64,000 nt of DNA, from NCBI GenBank assembly GCA_033439265.1, contig JAVTVX010000001.1, positions 15,146,608 through 15,210,607 of the forward strand, written 5' to 3'. How positions within the stretch are numbered: the first letter of the stretch is position 1; every line of letters starts with the position of its first letter. The DNA comes from Dillenia suffruticosa. Lineage: Eukaryota > Streptophyta > Magnoliopsida > Dilleniales > Dilleniaceae. Below are positions 1 to 13,261 of this stretch, piece by piece. Under the pieces are notes generated by a model, which was not told where the DNA came from, did not search any database, and was given only the letters and a program-made list of their open reading frames with translations. Made by a program: the position numbers and the translations under genes.

Positions 1-484
1 TTTGTCTGCTACATTCAGAGAGAAGAGAGGGAAAAGTGGGGGAGAAAGCGCTGCTTCCCTTCTACCCTTCTGCCGGCACCCTCTCTTCCTTTCTCCCACC
101 ACTCTGTGATATTGAAAGTGAGATCTTGGATCTCACTTTCAAAAGCGAGATCAATGTTCTCGCTTTCATTTTTTATTATTTTTTAAAATTATTTAAAATT
201 TAAAAATAAATTAATGAAGTTGTGATTGAGGATCTCGACTTCGTGAAGTTACAATCCTCAATAGCGATTTTTCTAGATTTGGAATAAAAAAATTAATGGT
301 ATTTGAATAATTTTAATAAAAAATAACGTTATTTTGGTAAAAAAAAAAAAAAAAGACCCTGCTGTTAAGCGTCTGACATTCACCATTTCTTCTGAGAAAA
401 GCATGTGATGATTACAAGAAATTTCTGTTCGCATGAGTGGTAAATTTGACATTCTTGTCTTAGAGCTGTTTTCTTGTTTCTCAG
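1..484 (+). other. HCAR intron (3' part) with hairpin cluster
   Basis: This stretch precedes the HCAR exon acceptor at 483-484 and is read as intron. It holds a 29-nt near-perfect palindrome at 113-141 (arms TGAAAGTGAGATC and its complement, 3-nt loop), a second hairpin at 142-166 (arms AAAGCGAGA/TCTCGCTTT), a looser direct/inverted pair at 216-262, and an A-tract around 340-354. The palindromes suggest an inserted repeat rather than plain intron, but no element is recognised. Confidence 0.5.
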
Positions 485-883
485 GGAGGGGTCCTTCAAA
501 GCCAGCACCAAGGTTTATTGGAAATTTGTTGGCCTTTATCTTGAACTTGGTGAGAGTCCTTTGCAGCGCATTGTGATGTCATCAACTGAAGATAAATACT
601 TTTCTGACTTCTTTTCCCCTTCAGATTGGTCCAAAGGGTCTAGAGTTTGCACGCTATTCTTTAGATTACCATACAATCCGCAATTACTTGTACGTAAGTC
701 GCACTTGGGGAAAGCAAAGGTATGCCATATCAAGCACTGGTCTTGTGTCGGTTTATTGCTGCTTCTAAACTTCAACCATTTGCTTAATGCAGGGCTGATA
801 CACACATGCCTTCATATGCAAAGAAGATTGTTAATATGTACAACAAGGATGGCCAGATTGATCAGATGATCACAAGAAAGTAA
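485..883 (+). CDS. HCAR: 7-hydroxymethyl chlorophyll a reductase (HCAR), last three exons (partial)
   Basis: This is the 3' end of a gene whose product reduces 7-hydroxymethyl chlorophyll a to chlorophyll a in plastids, the second step of chlorophyll b-to-a conversion (known for the family). Exons read 485-549, 625-719 and 793-883, each flanked by AG/GT sites, and join in frame to a TAA at 881-883. The translation contains GPSKPAPRFIGNLLAFILNL, then GPKGLEFARYSLDYHTIRNY, then RADTHMPSYAKKIVNMYN and a short tail ending ITRK. These match the conserved C-terminus of plant HCAR as I remember it. The N-terminal FrhB-type and iron-sulfur portions lie upstream of the window. No defect is visible in the part present. 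The family call rests on memory of homologues. Confidence 0.88.
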
Positions 884-1235
884 CTTTTTAAGTATTTGGA
901 AAAAGTCTGGGAGACTGGGGGACATTATATGCTTTATAACTTCCACATTATTCTATTGCATATACTGAGAAAAATGTTGTGCTACCATCTAAGGTCTGTG
1001 TAGATAGTTACTGCTAATGGTGAACACTGACAACTCTGTATGCTGTGATTTTTTATGAAACCATGTTTTATTTCTCCAGCGTCATTGTCATTATATCTTC
1101 ATGCTATAAATACCTTCAGTTGCATATTACTACAATATTCAAACTGTGAAAATTTCTGGTATTGTTGTGCCTAAGAGCCATTATTATTTCTCAAGCGAAA
1201 TTCTTCTATGAGAATTTACTATGACGTCGTAGTCG

Positions 1236-1547
1236 GCTGATCCATATAGAAGTACTAATGTGAATGTTCAATCACTTTGCGTATGGTATGTGGAACTCAA
1301 GGACTACTGATTTGTGAGGCAGCAGTACAATAGAGACAGCTAGAACATTGGCATTGATGACATTTCGGTGGTTTATTGATAAAGCTGATCCATATAGAAG
1401 TACCATGTGATTGATCAATCATTTTCCATATCATTTGTGGAACTCTAGAATCACTGATTGAACAATGCGTGAGGCATGAGCAGTAATAAAATAGAGACAG
1501 AGCTAGAGTGTTGGACATGGAGGACATTCTGGTTTTTACCGATAAGA
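1236..1547. repeat. Diverged tandem duplication, period about 148 bp
   Basis: Two copies start with GCTGATCCATATAGAAGTAC at 1236 and 1384. They share further blocks (GTGGAACTC, the ACAATRGAGACAG-like segment, GGAC/GACATTC), with small indels. The duplication lies about 350 bp past the HCAR stop, in its 3' flank, and has no credible coding frame. Confidence 0.75.
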
Positions 1548-2369
1548 TTTATTAGTTGAAGAAGAAACACATGAATGACAAGATGAGCGTGTTGAATTGT
1601 CCTTGGAAATGGGACCGGGTTATGGATGATATACTTGTGGGATGGTAAAACAGTGATCTGATTAAGATGTTTAAGAAAACTTGGCCTGTTCATTGAACCC
1701 GTGACTGAAATGTTTGAATTGTACATGCAATTCATCAACGAGGTATGTGGGGTGCATGGGACTCCCCATACTCGCCTGTGAGAGCTTTTTTGGATGGTTT
1801 ATTTTCTTCATAATGATTAATGGCTGGAGAAGAGCGGGAATGCTCTTCACTAGACTTATTATAGTGCCCTGGTATATCATCATCTTTTCTTCAGAGTGAC
1901 AACCGTATTATGTTAGGCTACCTTATTGTGCTGAAAATGAGGAAAAAGGTGTAAAAACATGTTAAGTTACTTCTTCACTAGCAAGGCATGTTTGGAAGAA
2001 GAAAAGGAAGTCCTGGTCTATATGTTTCCAGCTCCCAGATATGATGTTCAAAAATTTTATTTGACTGTTTCATGTAATCAATTTATGTCAGACTCTGATC
2101 AACAGTTGGATCAACCCTCGAGATAATTCAAATAAATGAAATCTGCATCCCTCAGTTTACAAGTGTGACCACTCTATAATATGAGTTGCTTATAGTAGTG
2201 AAGTGGGAGATGATAAGTCGCTCATACCCCTTCACATCCTTGTTGAATATTGAAGTTTGGATGATTCACTCAGGGTAAATGCTCCACTTTCCTACATTCT
2301 TGCCACTGTGACTTGAAAATATGACCTAGTTGAATCATAAGAGCAACTGTATGATTTTAAGTGCATCAA

Positions 2370-2460
2370 GAGGGGATAGGCAGCTTAGTGATTACAATCC
2401 TCTCCTCCAACCTGGTGATCTAAGTTTGAATATCTGTGTAACAAAAAAAAAAAAAAAAAA
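2370..2460 (+). mobile_element. SINE-like fragment with A-tail
   Basis: A tRNA-like segment (GGCAGCTTAGTGATTACAAT, resembling an A box; TAAGTTTGAATATC, resembling a B box) is followed directly by an 18-nt A tract ending at 2460. This order is that of a plant tRNA-derived SINE. No target-site duplication is evident, so it may be truncated or old. Confidence 0.4.
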
Positions 2461-4110
2461 TGGGATGGGCAAACTAGTAAAGAGGAAATATGGTGGAGGC
2501 CACACCATGTGTCTTTGTTTGTAGCCAAGTTTGATCTCCTAGGAAAACGTTGCAAAGTTTGAAGCGACTCGAGGAATATTAGTGAAAAGACTACATGAAA
2601 TCCCAAACAGAAAAAACACTAGTACAGTTGTTGCTTTCATGTTGCATGCTGGAAGTGGTGTAAAATTCAGACACTCAACCTTAGCTATAAACAACTTGAG
2701 AAGGAAAACTGGACACAAACAAACGAAAGTGTGGACTGTAAAATCATTGAGGTTTGGCATGGACTCATAAGACAATCTTCTGAAGGTTTTTCCCGGTATA
2801 TGATAGTGAAAAAATCTCGTGTGGACCATCAAATCTGTAGTTTTTCTGTGTTTGAGTTTGCAGCATGGGAACACATAGGTTGCCTTTATGTCTACTGTAA
2901 CTACAGTGTTTTTTTTTTAACATTTTAGAATTCGAATACAACAACATACCACTTGTACAGGAAAATCTCATTTCTAGAAGGCTCAAGTTGAATGAATTTA
3001 ATGATTTTGGAAACTGGGCTGGATTTTTCCACGGCTGCATCCCAAGATTAATTTTGAAGGTTTTGACTTCAAAGGTAGAAAATTGTGGATGAAAGATGTT
3101 TGAATATTCAGCTGGTAATGGAAGTGGCTTATCCATTTATCTTCTTATTATTATTTTTCCGGCTCTTTTGGCATATCTTAGGTTGGTCACGGTCATGTAC
3201 CCGTGGCATGCTTGTGAGGTATTGAAGACCTATAAATAATGGTTGAAATTTGCTATATGCTGTTATTTAACCTCATTAAGTACAAGGTTGAGTGGTGTCG
3301 ATGAGTTTCCTTTTGTACACCAGAGAGGAGATTTTCTAGATTAGGTTGACTAAAGCTTGGTTAGTATTCTCTGATGATGTTAAACTCTCTGGATGCTGAT
3401 TAATTTGACACTTGAATCTTTTACAGCACTTGGGATACTCTGCCTCTCTCTTTGTTTTTTTTTTTTTTTTCCTTTTTTATTTTTTAGTTTCTTTATACCC
3501 CACCCACGTGGGTAAGTTCATACTGAGATTAGGTTTAAGACAGAGGAGTTTCAGAAGCAAATCTTCCCAAATTTACGTTTGGATTTTGTATTTAATTGTA
3601 TGCCCACCCCCAAGTTGTTATGCACTCATTATCAATCATTTTGCTCATTTAAACAAGGGTATACAGATTGGTTGGGAAACATGTGACATGCATATAATTA
3701 AGAAATACACTGTAGCCTGTAACCGTCAGAGTACCCAGAAAGAGCTAACACTTGGATGCAGGGGACAAAGATCATGAAAGAGAAGAAAGATTTCATCCTT
3801 TTGGGTTCAATCCCTTTGTTTCCTCTATCTACTTTTCCCACTTTTTACACTTTTAGGTCAATCTGTTCGGCGCTTTTTAGTGAGGTCAACTCAATAGAAC
3901 AAAACTTGTGAAAAGATGATTTTTATTTGAAAGCATGAACAAGTTGATTGTCATACAAGGAGCAGAAACTAAAAGAAGAAAAGAAAGAGGAAATAAAATG
4001 AAAAAGCTTTTATCTTCCTCTGTGCAAAAATCTCAACCTTTACAAAATTCCGGTTTTTCTGGAAAGGCTGATAACTGTTCTCTGTAAACTTTCATGCATT
4101 TGTAACACTC

Positions 4111-5972
4111 TTATTTAACACTCTTATTTTGGTACAAATGTAGATCATAGTTCCTAGGTTTTTGAATCGGATTTGTGAAATACATCTCCGGTAGCAAGCC
4201 ATTGTGGCACCAACACAATGCTTTTTCTGATGTCTCTTCTTTCCATATCCTGCCAATGTCTTGTGCTGTTCTGGTGGCGTCTAGAGATGCACCAGAGAGT
4301 CCTCTTTTTGTGAACCCAACTGCATAAAGCCCTGCGTTTCCTTTCCATCCATTTGGGAACGGCATTTTTGGAAATCCAGTTGTCGAAAAGAATTCGTTAT
4401 CCTGCAAGCCACACGAATATTAGGATTTACTCCTAAAGCTATATAGATACTTGAAACTTCTAGATCTTCATTGTCCATAAATGGAAACAGTTGCAGAACT
4501 TGTCCATTTGACAGTGTTTGGTTATCACCTGACATCATATGCTGAAATTCAACATAAAGAATATAAAACTTTGAACATGGGAATCTCTTCAGGCCATGTC
4601 TAGATACTAGAATAGTAAGAGGGTGGTAGAAGAAACCTTTTAAAATCTTCTATAAATTGGAAAAGATACTAGAAAAAGCAACCATGTGGTTTGGAAAAAT
4701 TTTTATGGTATTGAACATTAGATAGTCAAAGAGGAAGCTATCTGCTCCACATGCAAGATACAACTACCATAACTGTCGCATATAAAAAAAATACTGAACA
4801 TCAAACTGACAACCGGTAGCTAATAATTTGATTGAATTTCTCACCTTTAGCCATGAAGGGACATTGCTGCAATAGCCGGTTGCCAAAATCACTGAATCAA
4901 TATCTAGGACATCACCATTAACAAATTCCACACTATTGTGCAAGAACCTCTTGATTCCAGGGACTACCTTAATCTCACCGGTTCTAATCTTTTTTAGTTC
5001 ACCAATGTCCAAAACTGGTGTCTTTCCTTCTGTGTTCTTAAGATGTATCGGACCTTTTGATGGCCTTTTCAAACCATATTTTGTGATATTTCCAAGAACC
5101 AACCTTGCAGTGACCACTAATAGCTTGTCAACAAGCCATACCGGCATCCATTTCATCAATGACACCGCTACTTTGAATGTAGATTTTCCAAGAATTTCCC
5201 TTGGCAATACATGAACCTGTTGATAAGAGCAGAAAATAGCCATTTAAGACTTCAAATTTTTAAAAGAATCGTTTACAAAACAAAACCAGTGCAGAGATAT
5301 AAGATGACTCACTGAGTTGCGAACAACCATTGATGGATGTGCGCTGTGATTGCAAAGATCAAGAGAGATTTCCATCCCTGAATTGCCACAGCCCACCACC
5401 AAAACATTCTTTCCTCGGTAATTCTCACCAGATTTATAGTCGCAAGAATGCATAACAAGGCCTCCAAACTCCTCTAAGCCCTCAAATTTGGGCACAACCT
5501 TCTCTGCGTTTTCTCCAGTTGCCACAACAAGCCACCTACAGATGTATTCCACTTCACCTTCACTTGAACCATTCGATGAAACAATCTTTACCCGCCATAA
5601 ACCCCAAGTTTTGTCATAAAGGGCAGACCTGACCGACTCATTGAACCGGGGATTTATTTCAAAGTGTTTGGCATAAGATTCGAGATAGTTGATGAACTGA
5701 TCTTTCGTAGGGTACTCTGGGAGGCTTTCTGGAAGAGGGAATCTGGGTAGCTGGCAGAATTCTTTGGGGAGATGTAGTTGCAGGCGATCATATGTGTGGT
5801 TTTGCCATAGGGAGGCAATGCAATGGGCTCTCTCAAGGATTATAAAGGGCACTCCTTGCTCTTGAAGGCAAGCACCAACTGCTAGACCAGATGGTCCTGC
5901 ACCAACTATGACAGGTCCATTTACCCATATGCAGCGGCCTGAGAAGTTGTCTTGATTAGAATTTTCAACCAT
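4111..5972 (-). CDS. YUC: YUCCA-type flavin-containing monooxygenase (auxin biosynthesis)
   Basis: The family converts indole-3-pyruvate to indole-3-acetic acid using NADPH, FAD and O2. Exons on the minus strand are 5313-5972, 4845-5216 and 4111-4401, with canonical GT/AG borders. All three join in phase 0 to about 440 residues, slightly longer than the usual 410-430. Visible motifs: FAD site GAGPSG (residues 24-29), ATGENAE, an FMO-type [11 protein letters not shown] segment, NADPH site GCGNSG (194-199), [12 protein letters not shown], and [19 protein letters not shown] near the end. The open frame runs on upstream to 6104, but that passes a TATA box, so the ATG at 5972 is preferred. The sequence looks closest to the YUC2/YUC6/FLOOZY group, by memory only. 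The last ~30 residues after WKEETSEK are unlike the usual short YUCCA tail. No inactivating change is seen. Confidence 0.93.
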
Positions 5973-6070
5973 TGTTAAGAAAGTATTTGTTAAGCCAAGG
6001 TACAGAAGATGAGAACAAAGGAATAATTGTATTTTGCTAGTGTGTGGAGGGGGAATGAGGAATAGGGTGT

Positions 6071-6080
6071 GGTTTATATA
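6071..6080 (-). promoter_or_regulatory. Probable TATA box of the YUCCA gene
   Basis: On the minus strand this reads TATATAAACC, about 100 nt upstream of the chosen ATG. That predicts transcription starting near 6045 and a 5' UTR of roughly 70-80 nt. It is consistent with the downstream ATG at 5972 rather than the frame-extending ATG at 6104. Confidence 0.6.
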
Positions 6081-7667
6081 GGACACTGCCCACCAGAGTT
6101 GCATGTGTTGTGGATTAGGATATGGAATTTGGTACTTGAAGTGGTTATTCTCAAACTAATATGCACTTGAACCAGTTGTTTTATTTATCAACATGAAGTA
6201 CTAATTAATTAGGTTTCAATTACTACCATGAAAGTAAGCTCTTTGAAATGTCCATGTTATCTATACTTGTGTGGGCTCCTCCACTTGTTAGAAGACATGA
6301 TCATATTATGTACGTGCCTGCTGCGGAGTGCTAGAATATTTTCATTGAACTGAACTCAGGTGAAAATGATATCTAGGGCGTGACTGTGACCGCCTTTTTA
6401 CCTTATTTTGTGTTGGGGGAATATCTATGTCAATTTATATAGTCTACAAAGCCTTATACCGACAATGGATGAATGATGATTTAGAGGCTTTTGTTGACTG
6501 GGTGGTTAAACCAGACAATTGCAGAAAACACTCGATGATGAGCATCTTCAAGAGACCAAAATGGAGTTTTCTTTGTTTAGACAGACACCTTGTAAAAATT
6601 TTGGTATTGCCTTTGTTGTACTTGTATGCATTGTCACTATCATTTTTTTTTAAAATAAACTAGCAAATTATGGTGCCTAACAAGCTTCACTTAAAGGTAA
6701 ACCTGTTCCAAATTATTCATCTGGAAAAAGTTGTGGAAAGAATCATTGTCTAGATTCGCCCAATAATGCATGTCATGTCTGATGGATTCTTAAAATACTA
6801 GCGGATAGAAAATTCTTTGCTAGAAGAAGCTTGTGATCAGTGTATGTAGTTTGAACATTAAATCATACTTTACCATTGCATTGCATGTTATATTTGTCGC
6901 CTAGGTATTGTCCCTTTCTTGGTTACTCTTTCCTTGGTTATGTTAGATTCAATGTTCTTTTATTTTTATGCAGTAGCATTTGGAGTTAAGGTCATTAGTA
7001 GGCAAATGTTTCTGTTAGTGAAGTTGTAGCTTTTACATCTCATCAAGCACTAGAGCTGATGACCTGACTAAATTGGAAGGGAGATATCATTCGAAGCGCA
7101 ATAGGTCTTGTGTCTTTATCGATTTTCGTAAGTATGAACCCACCATCTTATTTTGGGGCTCCAATCATCTCATTTCATGAAAAGTTAGGAAAAGCAGCCC
7201 CATGGTACATGGGAACTTCTATGGGTCTGAAACTATAACCCCAACCATTTAGCAACATAAATGCACGTATCATCGAATTAGCAATGCATAGTTTGGGAAG
7301 AAATAGAGTTCCGCACATAAGTCGGTGTTTCAGATCATCAGTAAATACTGGAAAACAGTATTGCATACATATAGAGCTCTCTCCACAGCTAATAGCTTAA
7401 TTTTAAAAATAAAGAATTGATTTTTAACATTGTAATTATGCATTCACGCCGTAACTAGCAGTTTCCCTATTGGAAAGAGATATGGCACTAGGTTGGGTGG
7501 ATGGAAATGTGTTGTTTTCATTTACTGTGATGGAGAATTTTATGGAAAAAGGAGAATTGTGCAGTCCAAGTACCTAATGGATTTGAAAATGCATAAAAGG
7601 AAATTGCCATTCCAAAGAAGATTTGGATTTGATTTCCAAAAGCGCTTCTTGGATTTAGAAATACTAA

Positions 7668-7870
7668 TTGACTTTTTTTTTTTTTTTTTTTTTTTTACCT
7701 TGGCTTAGTCATCACCCGATATCTGAAATTTTGCCTCGACTAATCTGGATCGACTGTTGTAGAGTCCGATCAGAGATATGTCTCCCAATATTGTTTTTTC
7801 GGTGTCTAAGAGGAATTAGACTCTCGACTTGATTAGGAGATGAAGGTGTCCACTCATCTATACGGACAAG
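7668..7870. repeat. Copy of a dispersed 'CGATATC' A/T-rich repeat
   Basis: A T tract is followed by CCGATATCTGAAATTTTG, a GACTAATCTGGATCGA-like segment, and a TCTCCCAATATTG-like block. Related cores occur near 9155, 10688, 11900 (reverse), 12845, 38650 and 63755. The family is not one I can name. Confidence 0.5.
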
Positions 7871-8468
7871 TATGATAAAATACTAATTGACTCCGGACAT
7901 TGATGATCTTGCTGCAATCTGTATCAACCATGAGCCGATGCTGACAAGGATAAGCCCCGATGTGCCCACATGGAGTAGGTATCCAAGTTGCGGCCCATCG
8001 GGTCCACACAGAAACTCTTATCGGAACTTGGAATCACATTCCCATACTTTGTTCTTGGTTTCTTGGCTCTTGCAATGGAATTTGCAAGATAGCCTTTGGT
8101 TTTGGTCCACAAGGTTCAATTTGTGCCAACCATATCATACCAAACTCCTCTCTCATTTTGTGTATCTTTCCAAGTTCCTATGGGAGTGACAGCAATTTGT
8201 ATATGACACTAATTCATGCATGGTATTTACATTATCAAAGTGGGAAAATGGCAAATTGGGTTTTGAGGAAGTGCATGTGCGTGAAAGCTTTTTGGCTTCC
8301 AGGAAATGATTTCTCTTCTTTTCATGCAAGGATAAGGAGGAAATTGTTGTCTTTTGCTATTAGCTTATATTATTCTTAGAGGTTTGGAGTTGTATCCATG
8401 CTCATTCCAAAGTTGCATTGGCCTGCCTTTTACCCTTAGAGGTGTTAAGTATGTGTGCGCGTGTGTGC

Positions 8469-8470
<2 letters not shown>

Positions 8471-8538
<68 letters not shown>
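8471..8538. repeat. (GA)34 microsatellite
   Basis: An uninterrupted run of 34 GA units preceded by a short GT-rich stretch (8455-8468). The longest perfect dinucleotide run in the window. Confidence 0.98.
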
Positions 8539-8541
<3 letters not shown>

Positions 8542-10835
8542 ACTTTTTAGAAATGCAGAGATCCTAGAGAGAGCCAGCTTGTTGAGGGCCTACTCAAGGT
8601 TATGTGCCACTCCTCCTTGGCTATCTACTTTTTGGTTGAGGAAGATGGGGTCTGTACCAAAAAAAAAAAAAGGAAGATGGGGTCACAATCATCTATTCTC
8701 TTCATCAAGCACCTTACATATTAAATAACTTTATGTGGATGGGTATATTAAGAATATCATGGTAGCTAAGTAGGTACTACTCAATGCCAAGAATAAAAGT
8801 CCAAGCAAGATGGAAGTTCATTGGCATATAAAGAGAAGAGAGGCTTCCAAGAAGTGAAGTAGCCATCACTCACTCATATGCAAACTACGGATCTCTAATC
8901 ATAGCACTCATCATGGAAGTATTAATAATGGTTACTTCTTCACGGCATTTTCTATGTAATGTTATGCCTTTTGGACTGCTACTCTTTTAACTGCGCAGCT
9001 TCTCAGCTTTAGGAAGATTTTTGAGAAAGGGTAAGCAGTAACTCGTGATTTTATGGGTAAAAATATTAAATTTTTTAATTAAATTTTAAATTTAATAATT
9101 AAGAATGAAAAAGATTAAATTGAATTTTATAATTAAATTTAATTAATAAAAATATAATTTTAAATATCGAACGGTAAAAAAAAATTGATGCAATGCAAAC
9201 GTTTCCCTACAAACAAGAAGGAAATACATTTGAGTTGGAAATGATTTTGAAATTTGGAAATGTCCAATAATAATTTGGAATCCCGGGAGACATTGTGTAC
9301 CCGTCACATGGTAGCTGGGGCACATCTTCCAATGCTTCTCTTAATGAAACATCAAATCTCATAACATACTTGGGGCCCGGGGATTTTTATTTCTCGTGGA
9401 GCTTTTCGTTTACCTCTTTCAACCCTCAACATCTTCCTGCAATAATTTTCTTTTTTCCATTAAAACAAAAGTTCATAATCTATATGAAATCGATGGTACC
9501 CCACAAGACATTTGAAGAAAATTTGAAACTTCGTCGTCTTTACCTTTCATGGTGGGATGATGGCTAATGTTCGATAGCTCTTTATATTATTGAGAGGTTT
9601 ACCAATATAAGTGATTCTTGAGTTATAAAAATATGTGAAAAGAATTATAGCTCTTTATTGCTCATAATGCCATTATATGTTAGAAAATAGATGCAATAAT
9701 GTCCATTAGTTCTCAAAGAACATTTAATCATACTTTTCCCCTTTTTATCTTAAATTCATCTTTTCTTCTAGGAACACCTAGTTAATTCCATGATTGTATA
9801 CTAGCATCCTTAATTAAATTTTCATATTCTAGTTTTATAGATGAAAAAGACAGTTGATTGGAGAATTTTGTCTTTAAGAGTTAAATCTTGTTTGAATCAT
9901 ATTTAATCGGATTCAACGTGATTATCGATAATTTACAAAAAAAAAAAATCTCTTTTCTTGACTTTCTATTCTCAAATCATCCTCTTTTTTAATCTCACGT
10001 TATTATTTGTACAAATTTATCAGCAACTTTTTAGTAATATGTAACTGTTGTTCATCTTAATTTAGATAAAAAAAATATTGATGCGATTTTTCTAATTTGG
10101 CATAAAAATATTTATGTAGCAGACACATCAATACCACATAAAAAATCTCGGGATTTATTTAATGATAAGGTATAAATTTTGTTAATAATTCTGTTATGCA
10201 ATTAGAATTGGAATCAAAATTAAGAATTTACCGATCAATAGAAAAAATTGAAAGATTTAAAATTAAATCAAAAAAATGGATAAAAGGTTTAGGACTCTAT
10301 ATGTAATTATTATTTAAAGATAAAATGCCTAAATTTAGTCTTCATTTTCTATTCTTTAATAAATATATTTAGCATATAACTTAATTTTGTACTTAAAATT
10401 TTAATTATTTTTTTTAAAAAAAAGATGGCGCATGATATATTTATTAAAAATTATTGAAATAAGCATATAAAATCTCCTCCCCCCCCCCCCAAAAAGCAAT
10501 TAATAGAGGTTATATATACATCAAATATATTTATGTAGACCCACCAAATCCACATCACAAAACTCAAACATATAACTTTTAATAATTGTCATTATTGTAT
10601 GCATGTACCATATGGGTTGGGGGTAGCTCATAAGCCATCACAAACCTACACTCTCTCAATATAATATATATATATTGGTACTTGCCTATCGGTCGATATC
10701 TAAAAATTTGAGTAATCTATGATTTAATTTAAGAATTGACTCTTTAATTACTTATGTTTTTAGACTCAAATTTAAGATTTTGATTAAATAAATTTAATAT
10801 TTTATTATTAAATTCAGATAGTGTGTGTATGAGTG

Positions 10836-10839
<4 letters not shown>

Positions 10840-10869
<30 letters not shown>
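10840..10869. repeat. (TA)n microsatellite
   Basis: About 15 TA units preceded by a GT-rich stretch at 10821-10838. Confidence 0.95.
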
Positions 10870-10872
<3 letters not shown>

Positions 10873-11090
10873 TCAAACATTAGTTAGAATTTTATATATT
10901 AAGAAGCAAATAATTATTGTTCACAGCTTCGTCGCCTTTTGCTCATAAATTTAATCGGGGCCTTCTCCTTTATAATCATGGCTATAGAAAATCCTTTGCT
11001 TGACTTTTATTTGTCGTTTTCCTTCGCAGTCAGTTAACATTTTAATTAAAAGATATATTAATTACCATCCATCGTCATATCGCATGAATC

Positions 11091-11092
<2 letters not shown>

Positions 11093-11122
<30 letters not shown>
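11093..11122. repeat. (GA)15 microsatellite
   Basis: Perfect GA run, followed 30 bp later by a T tract (11151-11171) and G-rich sequence. Confidence 0.95.
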
Positions 11123-11125
<3 letters not shown>

Positions 11126-13261
11126 GCTGAAAAAGCATTGCTTTCTCTCCTTTTTTTTTTTTTTTTTTTTTGTTTTGGGCGGGGAGGGGGGGTGTCCAAA
11201 AGCATTGTTCTTCTTTAATTAGGTCACATGGGAACATGAGAAGCACCTAAATAAACAGAAAAAGGCGAAGTTGCTCACTAGTCTATAAGGGCAACTGGGA
11301 TGAATGATTTGCACTTCACCATTCTTGCCAAAGGAGTTTTGAATCATGCTGCCGTTTTGAATTTTTTACTCCCTTTTTTTTTTATCAATGTTCTTCCTCA
11401 ACCAATACCCATTTTTTTTAACATTTAGAAATATTCTTTTATATATATATATATATCTCACAACAGCTTTATTTACCTAGCTTTTAAATAAGAAAAAAAT
11501 TGTAATTTCCATAGAATTCTCGAATATAATCTTAACCCATGATTATATAATTACAAATAGCAAATACATTTAATAATCTATATATTAATTATTATTTTTG
11601 GGAGAAAAATATGACATGTATTATAAATTTACAATTTTTAATGGGCAAACAAATTTAGTGTTATAATATTTAAAATTAAATATGAATTTTAGAAAAAGAG
11701 GGGCAATTATCCTGCCATTATATATTTTTCTATAGATTAAAAGACTTATTTACTTTGTTTTTGAGGTACTGAAGCATCATAAACAATGTGGGAGGTAGAT
11801 CCTTAATCAAAATCTCAAGTTTGATTCACAATTTGAATGCGGAGTAAATTATATTGAAAGGATAACTCTTTAAATTGACCTCTGTAAATTCCAGATTAGA
11901 TTAATCGAAATATAATTTTGAATACCGATCGATATAATATAAAAAAATAACATTATGTAAGTTGGCCATTACAAACAACAAACTCAACCACATAACATCA
12001 TTACTTTGTGTACTTGATTAATGAAGATGTAATGATTCAAGTTCTTGTTTAAGGATAGATGTGAAGAGAAAAATAACACTTTTTAAGAAAATTATAAAAA
12101 TAAAAGAGAATTAGGATTATGCACTTTTGAACATCACAATCAATCTATGAAACCATATTTTATTGAGAAAATATTAATTTTGGTACAAAAACTTCCTGAT
12201 TTTGAAAGGATAAGATTGACCCATTACTTAAAATTTCTATAAAAAAAAAAAAAAAATTAGAGAAAAAGCATCTGCCTAAAAATATAATGGTAGAAAATTT
12301 GATTTTTAATAGCATCTGGCAAAATAAAGTAATGTCAAGCCCTGACCCCATGTGATGGGCCAAGCCCCTTAAATCAGAAATAATTTTAGAAAACCTAAAA
12401 TTTGATTTTTTTTTTTCCTTCTCAATATCAAAACTAAAATTTTCCCTCTTCTTTAATATATAATCTTTATATACATAAAAATAGAGTTCAGAAGGAATCT
12501 TTGAAACATTAGTGAAATAATTTGGTCATCCCAATGTATAATAATTCACAATTATCAAGGCAGAATAGATTCAACTAATGATTTTGTGTTGGGAGAATTT
12601 ATGTAAATCGTCCAGATGCAAATGATAGGGACTGCACTCTGCACCCGCAAATGCAACATCCCTCGTTTCCAACCCTTTTTTTCCTGTTCAATTGACTAGT
12701 CTTTCCACATGTTACTTGCACATGGACTATCAGATTGATGGCCTCCCAAGACAAGAAAGATACCTGGTACGTGATGTTGAACTTGATAAATGGCCTATTT
12801 TTTTTTTTTTTTTTTTTTGACCCAAATGGATTTCTTTTACCATAAATCGATATTTAGATTTTGTTCGACTAATTCAATTTAAATATTATGAAATGTATTA
12901 AGAAGTCGGTTTTTCTAAATTTTATTTCTTCACTCTTATGATTCAAATCTAAAACCTATGATTAAAAAATTATAATATTCTACCGTTACATCCAAAGGAG
13001 TTCCGTATAAAACACATAATTTGGGTATATCCTTCTCGCACTCAAAACTCAGCCTTGGGTCCTTTAAAAAGTAGTAGATTTCCTGCTATTTGACATTCAC
13101 CAAAACTTACATCACAACATCTTATTAAAATTTTACTTTTATTTCTTTAAATTATATTTTGGTTAGACATGCCAATATATGATTGGACAAGTAGATTGCA
13201 CAGAAAAAGCTAGTACATGTAATTCACCCAACACAAGGCTTAGTTTAGAATGATCCATTGA

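Larger units (their letters stand above)
884..4110. other. Intergenic region between convergent HCAR and YUCCA genes
   Basis: This is the 3' flank of HCAR on + and of the YUCCA gene on -. Apart from the tandem duplication at 1236-1547, a SINE-like piece at 2370-2460 and T-rich tracts near 3450-3485, I see no supported gene. Open frames here are short and resemble no family I know. Roughly the first 150-250 bp on each side should be 3' UTR. Confidence 0.6.

Noticed and set aside
4281-4538. 85-codon minus-strand frame within the YUCCA gene
   Set aside because: It runs across the second intron and the third exon in the wrong frame; the real exon is 4111-4401.
5973-6104. Upstream start extending the YUCCA protein by 44 residues
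   Set aside because: The upstream ATG lies before the TATA box and the extra residues do not resemble any YUCCA N-terminus.
8354-8728. 124-codon frame with an RERERE stretch
   Set aside because: It is the translation of a (GA)n microsatellite with no conserved sequence on either side.
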